DNA from: Epichloe hybrida
Taxonomy: Eukaryota > Ascomycota > Sordariomycetes > Hypocreales > Clavicipitaceae
Direction of reading: 5' to 3'
DNA: 64,000 bases
NCBI GenBank assembly: GCA_019022495.1
Contig: JAFEKR010000005.1
Location: forward strand, 992,001 to 1,056,000
This document shows, one piece after another, positions 47,566-59,499 of this stretch. The position numbers and the translations under genes were made by a program. The notes beneath the pieces were generated by a model. That model was not told where the DNA came from. It saw only the letters and a program-made list of their open reading frames with translations, and ran no database searches. Position 1 is the first letter of the stretch. Each line of letters opens with the position of its first letter.

Positions 47566-49330
47566 TCCCTCTAAAGACCTCTTTAGAATAGCGTTCTTTA
47601 GAGATATAGCAAATTAAGCCTTTATTACACTCTTATGGCTTATAGAGCTCCTACCTAAGGAATATGTATTAGAAGGCTTAATTATTTAGGGTTATAAGGA
47701 TATTAATATTAGTGGCGTTATGGTTAGTCTGTAATCCGAAGTAGAAGAATTGTGTAATACTTAGGTGTGCTATTAATAGTTGCTCCTCCACATTATTATT
47801 ATTATCTTTAGCTTCTATGTAGGCTAAAAGATATAATTCCTAATTCTAACCTAAGCCTTTATTAAGCTTATTATTATCCTGCCCTTTATAGGAGGTAAGA
47901 AATACCTAGAATCTCTTCTCTAAAGGGGGTGTATAATATATTTTACTAGCCTACTAGTAGTCCTTTTCCTTTTAATATTCTTTAGTAAAGTAATTAGAAA
48001 ACTAGTAGCTGCTCTTACCGCATATAAAGCAGCGCTTAGTGCTTAGCCTAGGGCTTTACCTGTAATAGCTTCCTTTGCCGCGGGGGGATAATTACTGTCT
48101 GTACTAATAATTAGTAAACATAGCCTCTAGAGGGTCTTCTTATTAGTACTAAAGGTATTAGGAGGACTTCTTATTTAATTCCATAATAGTAATTACCTTA
48201 TAGAGGTCTCTAGTAAGACTCTTAAAGCCTATAGAGTGTATGTATTTCACTATCTGACATTTAGGCACACTAGCTATAGCATTTAAGGCTTACTTATAGA
48301 GTTTAGTATTTACTATTTTAGTAGGGTATAGGCCTCTGTGGATTTTCTTAAGGGTTAATAATATAATCTTAAGGTAATTAAGCTTGCTTTTATTAGGGTT
48401 TCTCTTAATTATGCTCTTTAGCGTTATGCTACTCTATTTGTAGTAATAGAATTACTAGTTACTTTCTATCTTAAAGCGTTAATAGATATAAGCAATTATC
48501 TCTTTATAGGAATAGTTATTCCTAAAGAGGTAATCAAAGTAGTATTACTTAGTATTACTTATTAATATAATAAGGAAAGCCTTTTAATAATACGTTTAAG
48601 AAAGGTTAATTCTATTACACTTATTTTTAAAGAGCATAATCTTTAGTATTAAGAAGTTATATAGCTTTTCACTATAGCAGTTACTATCCTTATATATCTT
48701 TATAAGCTCTAAGATCTTCTTTATAATTTAATCTTTAGAGGGGAATTACTATAAAGGCATAATTTATTATGAATAATAGTCCACTAGTTGTTCTTAATAA
48801 TAATTATCCGGATAGAGCTATTAATATAATAGGGATTATTATGGGGGTTCTTATAAGGGTTTAAGCAATCTCTAGGGTTAGGGAAGGTTAATTTCTAGGG
48901 TAAGTTATTATAGCTATTGAGGTTAAGGTTCTAGGGGTTTAGAAGATTATGGTCTTTCTTATAATCATTCCTATGACTAAAGGGGCATTAAGGTTTAATA
49001 AAGCACTTCCTTAAGTAATGCTAGGATTAAATATCCTAGGCCTTGCCTAACAAGGACGCTATAATCTTGTAAAGAATTGCGTAATTCTCTAATAATATCC
49101 TTAGATGCCTTTTTAAAGGTATCTTTAGACTAGCCTTTAAAGTCTTCTTAGAATAATTCCTATAGGTTATTATCTCTCTATCCTTAATGCTCACTAAGGT
49201 TAATAAATCTTATAATCTAGTTATTAAGCTTAAGCTATGTAGCAGTCTCTAGATCTAGCTTAATAAATTCTTTCTAGTTATATAAGAATTCATAAGTAAG
49301 CTATTAAAGGCATGGGGGTAATTCATGCCT
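47566..49330 (-). pseudogene. gag: A gag
   Basis: A zinc knuckle at 48011-48036 reads KRCFICGKSSY on the minus strand, a C-x2-C start of the CCHC type. Upstream is a long decayed capsid region; an ATG in reading position (MNYPHAFNSLLMNS) lies near 49330, matching the same start in B. Stops are frequent. It probably shares phase with pol as in C2, which I did not verify throughout. Confidence 0.7.
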
Positions 49331-50253
49331 TTAAGGTCTCTTAGGGGTAATAATTAGAGCCTTGCTATTACTAGTAGCCTTTGCTCTTATAAAGGGTCTA
49401 GATTCCTCTACTATCTTTAACTATAAAAGGAATGTTACTAATTTATTATTTTTACTACTAATTAAGCTCCTGTGTTTGCCTGTTACTATTACAAGGTTCT
49501 TCTTTTGTATTTTAGGAGCGTTGTTACTCTAATGAAATTAGAAGATCACGAAAACAGGAAAAATAGAAGAAAAAGCAGTAGAAGTAGTAAAAGTAGTGAT
49601 AAGAACAGAGCAACAAGAATAAATCACTAGAGATAAAGAAAGTAATAGAAGTTCTAAAAGTAACTAGAAAATAACAGGAAAAGTAACAAGGGAATAACAG
49701 GAATTACCACTTCCTGTTTTTTTTTTTTTTGTGAAAAGGAGGGAAGGAGGTAATCTCTCTCTCTTGCTAATAAGCACAGGGCAAATAGCACTAATAATAA
49801 AGGGGGCAAAAAACAAGCCATAGATGCTTATATAAATAGATTAAAGGTCTATTAGATAAAGGGAATATTTATAGAGAAGTTATAGATGTGTTAGCTAGCT
49901 TAGCTAAGGTTATTTAATGTTAGGTTTGAAATAAATGCCTCGTGGCAATAGATTCAGTTAGTTAGTTAGTTTTCTCGTAATAGATAATAAAATTAATAAT
50001 TAATGATAATATCCCGGATAGATATAACAAAGTTATATCCCTAAGCCTAAGGGTTAATAGATTAATTCCTTAGAAGCCTAATAAGCTCGTAACTAGGATT
50101 CTAGTCTTTTCCTTTAGTATACTTATGTAGTTATGCCTCTCTACCGTAATAACTATTACAGCATAACAAGGGGTAGTAGTAGTAGCGTTTACAGAAATGT
50201 CTCTTCTTATAATACCTAGCTTATCTATAGTTATAAAGTTAACTACTAATTAG
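49331..50253 (-). other. A leader
   Basis: Untranslated leader of about 920 bp between gag and the 5' LTR, homologous to 1-854 and to 57280-58010. A polypyrimidine-like T run (49722-49732) is longer than in Z. Directly by the LTR the coding strand reads CTAATTAGTAGTTAACTT, the primer-site position. Confidence 0.75.
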
Positions 50254-50511
50254 TGTTAGATGCACTAAGGTCCTGCGCAGGTAATAAATCCCATATAAAT
50301 TCAAAGTTAATGATAGTTAGTTAGCTAGCTAGGAAAGAGGGAGAAGAGAGGGAAAGTCTAGATGCTAGAAAAGTGAGCGAAATCCGTATGTAGGGCACAA
50401 AAGGGGGTGGCAAATTGATGTAGCTAATCATATCGCGTGCATCGCGCTAGACCCACAATTGGTCCGGTCTTTGGCCACGATTAAACCGATGAAGATCCGA
50501 AGGAATCAACA
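50254..50511 (-). repeat. 5' LTR of A
   Basis: The 258-bp repeat ends GGAATCAACA. The outer right half is intact (ATTGGTCCGGTCTTTGG); the inner left half is moderately mutated. Confidence 0.92.
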
Positions 50512-51652
50512 ATATACTTACATTACTAATAGTGTAATTTACTAATAGTGTAATTTACTACTAGGTATTATCTAATAGCTAGCGTGATGCATGATATCTT
50601 TATAAGCCTAGATATATTACCTAATTATGTATAACATATATGTACCTATTAATTCGTTTGTAAATCAGGCCCTTAGATATCCTTACTATAGAAGTTTGTA
50701 AATAAACTTAAGCTTCTTATATAAGTTATAAGTACACTATATATAAGGCATAACTAATACGTAATACCTAATAGGGAATAAGATAGCGTGTTTAAGCTTA
50801 AATATAGCTCTTTATTTCACTAGGCTAGTTATATTACTAGGAAATAATAAAATTTACAATTATTATATAAGGGTAATAATTATTTACATATATGTAGTTA
50901 AAGTAAGAGTTCCATAGAGAATAGCTCTTAGCCTACTAATAAGTTAATAACTAAGAGGTATAATACATATTAAACGCATACCTAGCATATTTACTAAGGA
51001 CATGCTTAGAGTACTTTATCTTCTATATCCTAAGAGAAAGCTTCTATATTACAAGAGCTAACTTTATAGAAGGTACAAAAGAGTACTAGAATACAGAAGG
51101 TAAAGTAAGGTATATAGCGTGCTATATATTACACTAGTTAAACTATAAGGTAGCCCTTCTATATACCTATTCCTCTCTCTTCTATTATTTATTTAAGCTC
51201 CTTTATATTATTAGCATACTATTATAGCTATTATAACTATATATATACCTTATGTAGTTTATTATATTCCTTTATAATAATAGCTCTAATCTCTTAATAA
51301 GCCCTGTTAAGCCTTAAGTTATTTTTAAGCTTTATTTTCTCTTTTTATATATATTATATAGCTTTCTTAGTTAAGCTTCCTATGTTACTACTATACGTAG
51401 CTAATTATTATTACTTATAGGATTAAGTATTATTTTTACCTATATTAGAGGTAAAGTCTAAGGTAAGGTTAATGTAGTCCTAAAAAGAGTTAGTATATAA
51501 TATTAATATAAGACTAATATAAACCTACTATTTTATCCTCCTCCTCCTTAACTATAAGCATATATAGGCGGGAGACTATTAGTATATGTAGCCTGTAGGC
51601 AGGAGCTAATAAAAATAATATTACTATTACTCTTATTATTTACTTCCCTATT
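50512..51652. other. A+T-rich spacer between A and B
   Basis: 1141 bp. It begins with a short tandem repeat (AATAGTGTAATTTACT, 50526-50560). Near 51568-51607 are two related phrases, GGCGGGAG and GGCAGGAG, separated by about 29 bp. No frame, LTR or inverted-repeat pair was recognised. Confidence 0.6.
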
Positions 51653-51909
51653 TGTTAGATGCACCAAGGTCCTACGCAGGTAATAAATCCCGTATAAATT
51701 GAAGTCGATAATCATTAGTTAGCTAGCTAGGAAAGAGAGAGAAGAGAGGGAAAGTCTAGATGCTAGAAAAGTAAGCGAAATCCGTATATAGGGCATAAAA
51801 GGGGGTGGCGAATTAATGCAGCTAATCATATCACGTGCATCGCACTAGACCTATAATTAGTCCGGTCTTTAGCTATAATTAAACTAATAAAAATCCAAAG
51901 GAATTAACA
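51653..51909 (-). repeat. 3' LTR of B
   Basis: Begins with intact TGTTAGATGCACCAAGG; the inner half is strongly mutated (TTAGCTATAATTAAACTAATAAAAATCC for TTGGCCACGATTGAACCGATGAAGATCC in B's other LTR). Confidence 0.9.
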
Positions 51910-52059
51910 CTAGTAATCTCTCTTTTTCCTTTATAGCTAAAGAGCTTAAAAACGTAATAAAAATCAGATCAAAGGAAAGTATACACTAGTAAATCCCTTA
52001 ATAGGAATCCGCTGCTTTAATTAGCTATTATGGCATTAGTTAATTAAATTAATCTGTTA

Positions 52060-55000
52060 TTCCTTACCTAAGCTCCTATTTCCTAATATTATAGGTCTCT
52101 TTACCTATCCTTTAATATAAATCATTAATTTATTTAAATTAATTAAAGAGGAAAGTAATAAATTTGGTAATACTTTTATTATTATATCCGCTAGATTATT
52201 ATTGCTATTAATCCACCTAACTTCGTAAATCTTATGCCTTTTATATAATTAATAAAGAGCTATAATATTAATTATTAGTCTCTTCTCCTTTATAGTTCCT
52301 AGCTTTATAAGATATTTATATAATAAAAAAGAATTAGTATAGAGAATTATAGGAATTCAAGGTATCTTTAATCAATCTGTAATCTAATGTAAAGTCGTGG
52401 AAATCGCGTAGGCAATATCTACGCCTTAAACTATACTATATAACTTAGAGGCAAGCGCGCTATAAGTAACTCTCTTGCTCTTTGTTAAGCTATACGTAAT
52501 AATGTTACCTTTTATAATAAAGGTATTATCGTCTTGTATTATCTTGTTACTAATCATAATCACGTGTCCAATCTATAAGCTTAAATCCTTGTTATTAGCA
52601 AGCAATCTATTTATAAACACAAAGAGCTTTGCCTCCTTAACGACTAAAGGAATATATTATAGTCCGCGCTATTAATTCTTAATCTACTATTTAAGGCGTT
52701 TATTAAGATATATAATATCTTCCGTAAAGGGCTCTTAGTGTTAAGCTATAATTAAAAGGTTATATAAAGCCTCCGGTTAATATATAGTTATGATATAGCT
52801 TCCTCACGCTTATTACTCTATATAATCTTACTTTACTATTAGGGATTAAGGATTAACTTCCTTAATCTTCTAACTCTAGCCTTTTTAGGTTAAGATTAGT
52901 AAGTTATTAGTATTCTAGGTTAAGATATAGCTATTAAAGATAAGGGGATTCTTAGCAGTTAATTGTTGCTTTTCTTTGGCTATGAAATTAGCCTTCTAGA
53001 GCTCTTTCTTTTCTTTTTAGAAGAAGTTATTATTACTTAGGCCTAATGTATTATTAGTTTGCATTCTAATGATGCTAAAGAGGTTCTTATTATTTAGAGC
53101 TGTGATTAATAAGCAGGGATTATAGGTTAAAGTTATTATATTAAGGTTATCCCTATAGTAACAGAAGTACGTTGCTTACTAGTAGGTTCCGGCCTTTATA
53201 ATCCTGTAAAGAGGTCTAATTAATTTAATTACAGTCCCTTCTGGAAAGAGATATATAATTTATTTTAGTAGTCTTATGATAATTAGCCTTGTTAGCATTA
53301 TGTGCAATTAAGTGTAAGCTTGCGTAATATCGCGAATCCAAAGGTAAATGCCTCTTTTTCTTAATAATAGAGCAATAGCTACAATAAGTCGTTAGCTTGC
53401 TTGTTAAATTATTAGTAATTGCGTTAGGATAAATTCCTTTCCTTTATCATTATAGCCTTATATAACAAGACGAGATTTCTCGTACAGCGAGTCTGTTCCT
53501 TTGCCTTTAATCTCTCTAACCATACAAGAATCAAAGATTCTATGACCTCCGTGCTTTACTAGGTTAAACTTAACGAATTTAAACACATTACAAGCTTATA
53601 AAGCGTTAATCTTAGCTTAATTAGACTACTTAAAGGGTTTTCCTAGGGTTATAATCCTTCCTTCTTAGCGAAGCTAAAAAGCAAGGTTCTAATTAGCCTC
53701 TTCCTTTACTATAAGGAATACTATGCTTAGCATCCCTTTAGTTATAACCTCTTAAATAAAGGCCTTCTCTTAATCTTTATTTATAAGTATATAAAGCTAA
53801 ACTAGGCTAACGTCCTTCTTAGGGCTATAAGGTTTTCTTTTCCTTACTTTTATTCCTTTAGGGCATAGTAATAAGTCTTTAACTTAATAGCTTCCCCTTA
53901 GGGCCTTTTAGGCTTTATAAGCCTCTTTATTAGACTCTCCTATACTTATGAATTATACTATAAGGGCCTTCCTTAGTCTCCCTTACTTTCTCTTAGCTAG
54001 TATCTATAGCTCTTTATTATCTTCTATTAGAGAATCTCTTTTATTAGTAGTAGTTAGTTATATAGTTACTTCTTCCTTTATATTACTAGGCTTTATCTCC
54101 TACTGCTCTAGTATATTATAAGGCTTTATCTCCTACTTCTCTAGTCCCTTTATAATACATAGGTCTTTATAGTAAGGCTTTACTACTATAAAGCAAAACT
54201 TTACTAGGCTATAGGGCATATTAACTATATAGGTCTCTCTATTAGTAGTAAGTAGCTTATAAGGGCTATGCTAGCTACCCTTCTCTCTTCACACGCGTAT
54301 ATTAGCCTACAAGGGTAGCTAATATATAGGCGCTATATTAGGGCTATTCTAGGCTTTAAGGGTATTGCGGACCTGTTATAAAGCTAGATAGTAGTAGACT
54401 TTATTAGTGGCTTTGTAAATTACTTTAGCATATTAAATAATAGAGACACTTAGTGGTAACTTGTCTATTATTCGTAGGTAGCCTCTAAAGACTAGTAAGG
54501 TTAGGATAATACTATTTAGGCTTACAAAGTCATTAATTGCTTTAACAGCTATTTAAAGGCATTGCTCTAGCGTAAGTTCCGTCCTAATTAAGTCTATAAT
54601 AATATCGTAAGCTTAGCGTAGGGGTCCGTAATATCTCTCAACCTTTCTAATACTATTATAGGCTTTAATTAGTATCTTATTAGTCTTAATTAACATTAGT
54701 TAAGCATAGTGCTTAAACTTAGCGGAAGCAAAGTTATTACTAGCATCGTGTATAATCCATTCTAGAGGTCCAAGATAAGTATTAATCTAATATTCACGGA
54801 TTGCATCCTAGATGTCTTAAGCCTTCTGCTTCTTTAGATTAAGGAATTAGGCTACCTAGAACAATATTACTAAATCGATAATATAAAGCACTAGTCAGCC
54901 ATCGATCTGCACAATATTAACAATAATCTCGTAGTTAAATTCGTGGTTATCTTTGATTATAAACTTAAATTAACTAGGGGCCTTTCTATGCATCTAGTAA

Positions 55001-55505
55001 TAGTAGTAGACTTTAGTTAATTCCTTAATTACCTAGCGTTTAACTTTATAACTAGCTTAGTGAAGGATCTTTATAAGTTATTAAACAGAAAGGTAACTAA
55101 GCTAATAATATAATTAACAGATATCTCCTTCTAAAAGGTAAAAGGCAACTATTTCTTTTGCTTCTAGTAACCACTAAGGATAGCCCCATTATTATATAAT
55201 AGGTATAGTCTTATTACCTTAGATAAGTACATTAGCAAGGTTATTAATCTTGACTTACATTTCATCTATATTAGTAATTAAGAAGAGGAAGGGGGTAGCT
55301 ATATTAAGGACATAGAATTTAAGCTCTCTAAGTTCCGTGGGCATATAAAGGATTCCTCTTATAACTACTAATCTAGCGCTAAATATAATAATTTAGGGTT
55401 TATAGGGGGTTACCTTTAATAAAGGCATTAATCTTAACAAAGCCTTTACTTATGCCTCCATTATAGTTAACTTTCCTATAGCGCTAGTGTTAGGCATAAT
55501 CCCTC
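52060..55505 (-). pseudogene. pol: B pol: protease, integrase, reverse transcriptase, RNase H
   Basis: Same order as in A. Protease near 55477-55505 reads RGIMPNTSAIG. The reverse transcriptase box near 53041-53060 reads RMQTNNTLGL, again with Gln kept and both Asp changed to Asn. The RNase H end is near 52165-52230. At 54100-54140 the phrase CTTTATCTCCTACT is present twice where A has it once. Stops at Trp/Gln positions show RIP; not functional. Confidence 0.87.
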
Positions 55506-57270
55506 TAAAGACCTCTTCAGAATAGTATTCTTTAAAGATATAGCAAATTAAGCCTTTATTACACTCTTATAGCTTATAAAGCTCTTATTTAAGGAATATA
55601 TATTAGAAGGCTTAATTATTTAGGGTTACAAGAATATTAACATTAGCGGCGTTATAGTTAGTTTGTAATCCGGAGCAGAAGAATTATATAATACTTAGGT
55701 ATACTATTAATAGTAGCTCCTCCATATTATTATCATTATCTTTAGCTTCTATATAAGCTAAAAGATATAATTCCTAATTCTAACCTAAGCCTTTATTAGG
55801 CTTATTATTATCCTACCCTTTATAGGAGGTAAGAAATACCTAGAATCTCTTCTCTAAAGGGGGTGTATAATATGTTTTACTAGCTTACTAGTAGTCTTTT
55901 TCCTTTTAATATTCTTTAGCAAAGTAATTAAAGGACTAGTAGCTGCTCTTACCACACACAAAGCAGCGCTTAGTGCTTAGCCTAGGGCTCTATTCGCAAT
56001 AACTTCCTCTGCCACAAGGGAATAATCGCCATCCATACTAATAATTAGTGAACATAGCCTCTAGAGGGTCTTCTTATTAGTACTAAAGGTATTAGGAGGA
56101 CTTCTTATTTAATTCTATAATAGTAATTACCTTATAGAGGTCTCTAGTAAGACTCTTAAAGCTTACGAAGTGTATGTATTTTACTATCTAATATTTAGGT
56201 ACACTAGCTATAGCATTTAAGGCCTACTTATAAAGTTTAGTATTTACTATTTTAGCAAGGTATAGGCCTCTATGGATTTTCTTAAGGGTTAATAATATAA
56301 TCTTAAGGCACTTAAGCTTGCTTTTATTAGGATTCTTCTTAATTATACTCTTTAGTGTTATACTACTTTACTTATAGTAATAGAATTACTAGTTACTTTC
56401 TGTCTTAAAGTGTTAATAAATATAAGTAATTATCTCTTTATAGGAATAGTTATTCCTAAAGAGATAATTAAGGTAGTATTGCTTAGTATTACCTATTAAT
56501 ATAATAAGGAAAGCCTTCTAATAATACGTTTAAGGAAGGTTAATTCTATTACACTTGTTTTTAAAGAGCATAATCTTTAGCGTTAAGAAGTTATATAGCT
56601 TTCCACTATAGCGGTCGCTATCCTTATATATTTTCATAAGCTCCGAGATTTTCTTTATAATTTAATCTTTAGAGGGGAATTGCTATAAAGGCATAATTTA
56701 TTATAAATAACGGTTTACTAGTTGTTCTTAATAATAATTATCCGGATAGAGCTATTAATATAATAGGGATTATCGTAGGGGTTCTTATAAGGGTTTAAGT
56801 AATCTCTAGGGCTAGGGAAGGTTAATTTCTAGGGTAGGTTATTAGGGCTATTAATATTAAGGTTCTAGGGGTTTAGAAAATCATAGTCTTTCTTATAATC
56901 TTTCCTATAACTAAAGGGGTATTAAAGTTTAATAAAGCACTTCCTTAAGTAATACTAGGATTAAATATCCTAGGCCTTGCCTAACAAGGACGCCGTAATC
57001 TTATAAAGAATTACGTAATTCTCTAACAATATCCTTAGATGCCCTTTTAAAGGTGTCTTTAGACTAGCCTTTAAAGTCTTCTTAAAATAATCCCAATAGG
57101 TTATTATCTCTCTAACCTTAATGCTTACTAAGGTTAATAAATCTCGCAATTTAGTTATTAAGCTTAAGCTATGTAGTAGTGTCTAGATCTAGCTTAATAG
57201 CTTCTTTCTAGTTATATGAGAATTCGTAAGTAAGCTATTAAAGGCGTGGGGGTAATTCATGCCTTTAAGG
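55506..57270 (-). pseudogene. gag: B gag
   Basis: A zinc knuckle at 55941-55967 reads KRCFVCGKSS, so both Cys of the first pair are kept. The rest aligns with A gag (47566-49330) and is interrupted by TAG/TAA. The probable start is near 57262. Confidence 0.7.
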
Positions 57271-58010
57271 TCTCTTAGGGGTGATAATTAGAGCTTTGCT
57301 ATTACTAGCAGCCCTTCCTCTTGTGGAAGGTCTAGATTCCTCTGCTATTTTTAACTATTAAAGGAAAAAAAAAGCAGCAACAGGAGTAAACTAACAGGGA
57401 TAAAGAAAGTAGTAGAAGTGCTAAAAGTAGGCAAAAGCAATAAGAAAAAGAACAATGAATTAACAGGAATTACCCTTCCTGTTTTTTGTAAAAAGGAGGG
57501 AAGGAGGTAATCTCTCTCTCTTGCTAATAAGCATAGGGCAAATAGCACTAAGAGTAAAGGGGGCAAAAAACAAGCCGTAGATGCTTGTACAAACAAATTA
57601 AAGGTCTGTTAGATAAAGGGAATATTTATAGAGAAGTTATAGATATGTTAGCTAGCTTAGCTAAGGTTATTTAACGTTAGGTTTAAAATAAATGCCTCGC
57701 GGCAATAGATTTAGTTAGTTAGTTAGTTTTCTTGTAATAGATAATAAAATCGACAATTAATAATAATATCCTAGATAGACATAATAAAGTTATATCCCTA
57801 AGCCTAAGGGTTAATAGATTAATTCCTTAGAAGCCTAACAAGCCTGTAACTAGGATTCTAGTCTCTTCCTTTAGTACACTTATGCAGTTATACCTCTCTA
57901 CCGTAATAACCGTTATGGCATAACAAGGGGTAGTGGCAGTGGTGTCTGTAGAAATATCTCTTCTTGTAATACCTAGCTTATCTATAGTTATGAAGTTAAC
58001 CACTAATTAG
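57271..58010 (-). other. B leader, internally deleted
   Basis: Homologous to the leaders of Z and A but lacking the stretch that in A spans roughly 49422-49560; the junction reads AACTATTAAAGGAAAAAAAAAGC. A pyrimidine-rich 81-codon frame on the minus strand (57596-57351) looks like chance and is not kept in A. Confidence 0.7.
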
Positions 58011-58273
58011 TGTTAGATACACTAAGGTCCTGCGCAGGTAATAAATCCTGTATAAATTAAAGTCAATAATAGTTAGTTAGATTGCTAGCTAGGAAAGAGA
58101 GAGAAGAGAGGGAAAGTCTAGATACTAGAAAAGGTAGGCGAAATCCGTATGTAGGGCACAAAAGGGGGTGGCGAATTAATGCAGCCAATCGCATTGCGTG
58201 CATCGCGCCGGACCCACAATTCGGTCCGGTCTTTGGCCACGATTGAACCGATGAAGATCCGAAGGAATTAACA
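58011..58273 (-). repeat. 5' LTR of B
   Basis: The 263-bp repeat has two small insertions (GATTG near 58081 and a C in AATTCGGTCCGG). The outer right half is the best-preserved copy of the family (GCATCGCGCCGGACCC). Confidence 0.9.
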
Positions 58274-58967
58274 CTAGTATATTATTAGTATATACTTTAT
58301 AGAAGAAATATTAAAGTTATACTTAAGAATTACTACTAAAAGAGATACTTATATTCTAGTAAATATATAATCTTCCTAATAACTACTTTCCTTTATATTA
58401 GTATTCTTCTTTATATATATTCTTTATTTAGGTTTTACTTTAGATATAGCTAGCACTAGTCTAGCTATTATCTAAGGGGTAAGCTTAGTATTAAACTACT
58501 TCTTATAGTTTAAATATATATTATATAAGTATATAATATGCTTCTTATATTTCTCTTAAGATAATATATTAAGAAGAGGTATAATATATTTCTTATTAGG
58601 TATATCTTAGTTAGACTTTTACTAATTACGCTTAATATAAACATAGTAAAATATCAATAAATACTCTAAATATTCCTACTAGGTAAAATTTAGATACTAC
58701 TTATATAAGTAATCTCTAAGACTTATTTATTATTAGTATATATATAGTATTTATAAAACTTATATATACCTCTTACTTACTTAGTATTTATATTATAGGT
58801 AATAGCCTAGATTATACTTATTATATTAGTGTTTATATATTCTATATAGTGCTATCTAATAGTACACTTACTAATTATACTTAACTACTTAAATAAAGCA
58901 GAAAAAATCTATAATAAATTAGTTATAACACATATATATATAGACTTTATTATTTATATATACCTAT
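58274..58967. other. A+T-rich spacer between B and G
   Basis: 694 bp of A+T-rich DNA with TATATA runs. No frame, repeat or element end was recognised apart from the two borders. Confidence 0.6.
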
Positions 58968-59260
58968 TGGTATCTACAGGATACCATTGACCTACGCGTA
59001 GGGTTTTCGGGGTGGACTAAAGTGCACGTAATTATTATATATTCTAGTCTATTAAAGCAAGCAAAAGAGGGATTAAATAGAAGTAAAGAGGGTGCGCTAT
59101 TTATTACAGGAAAAGGGGCCTTAATTAGGGTTATTAGCAAAGAGGCCACATATGCTAACCCTAATCGCGGCGCGGTTAGGCTAGACATATAAGTCCGTAA
59201 TATAACGCGCTTACCTAATTAGAGGCGCGCACCCTTGTTAATATTATGCTTATTTTAACA
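58968..59260 (-). repeat. 3' LTR of G
   Basis: The right end, TTTTAACA followed by CTAGAAACTCTCTCTC, is secure by comparison with C and A. The left end is placed at TGGTATCTACAGG by similarity to TGTTGGATTCACAGGG of C; it could begin three bases earlier. The outer part is CpG-rich and intact. Confidence 0.7.
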
Positions 59261-59499
59261 CTAGAAACTCTCTCTCTTTAACATAATTATTAACATATAA
59301 TATTAATAAGAGAAGTAAACAGAAATTAAGGAATAAATAAGATTAAATAATTACGAATAATATTATAAGAAAAGAGCAAGGGAAAGGGGTATAATAAACA
59401 ATAAAATCTAATCTATAAGCCTATGTAAGAATAAGTAGGCCTAATTCTTAACACCTTTAATCTCGTTAGATTAACACAAACATTACAATCGCATAACCC

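Larger units (their letters stand above)
43751..50511 (-). mobile_element. A: family-A Copia element
   Basis: The 6761-bp element has 258-bp LTRs and a perfect ATATA duplication (43746-43750 and 50512-50516). It is on the minus strand with gag at the right and RNase H at the left. It belongs to the same lineage as C and G (QTDD-derived reverse transcriptase box; shared sequence next to both LTRs). 43683-43750 between the MITE and A is plain A+T-rich DNA. Confidence 0.95.
51653..58273 (-). mobile_element. B: family-A Copia element with shortened leader
   Basis: The 6621-bp element, collinear with A at a shift of about 7.9 kb, has LTRs of 257 and 263 bp. The flanks are CTATT (51648-51652) and CTAGT (58274-58278), a duplication with one mismatch. 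The length difference from A comes mainly from a loss of about 130 bp in the leader near 57358 and a small duplication near 54110-54140. Confidence 0.92.

Noticed and set aside
57351..57596. 81-codon hydrophobic frame in the B leader
   Set aside because: Pyrimidine-rich leader sequence, not open in the homologous leader of A and altered by the B-specific deletion.
58964..59188. Minus-strand 74-codon frame
   Set aside because: It lies within the LTR of G and is explained by the unmutated CpG-rich outer half.
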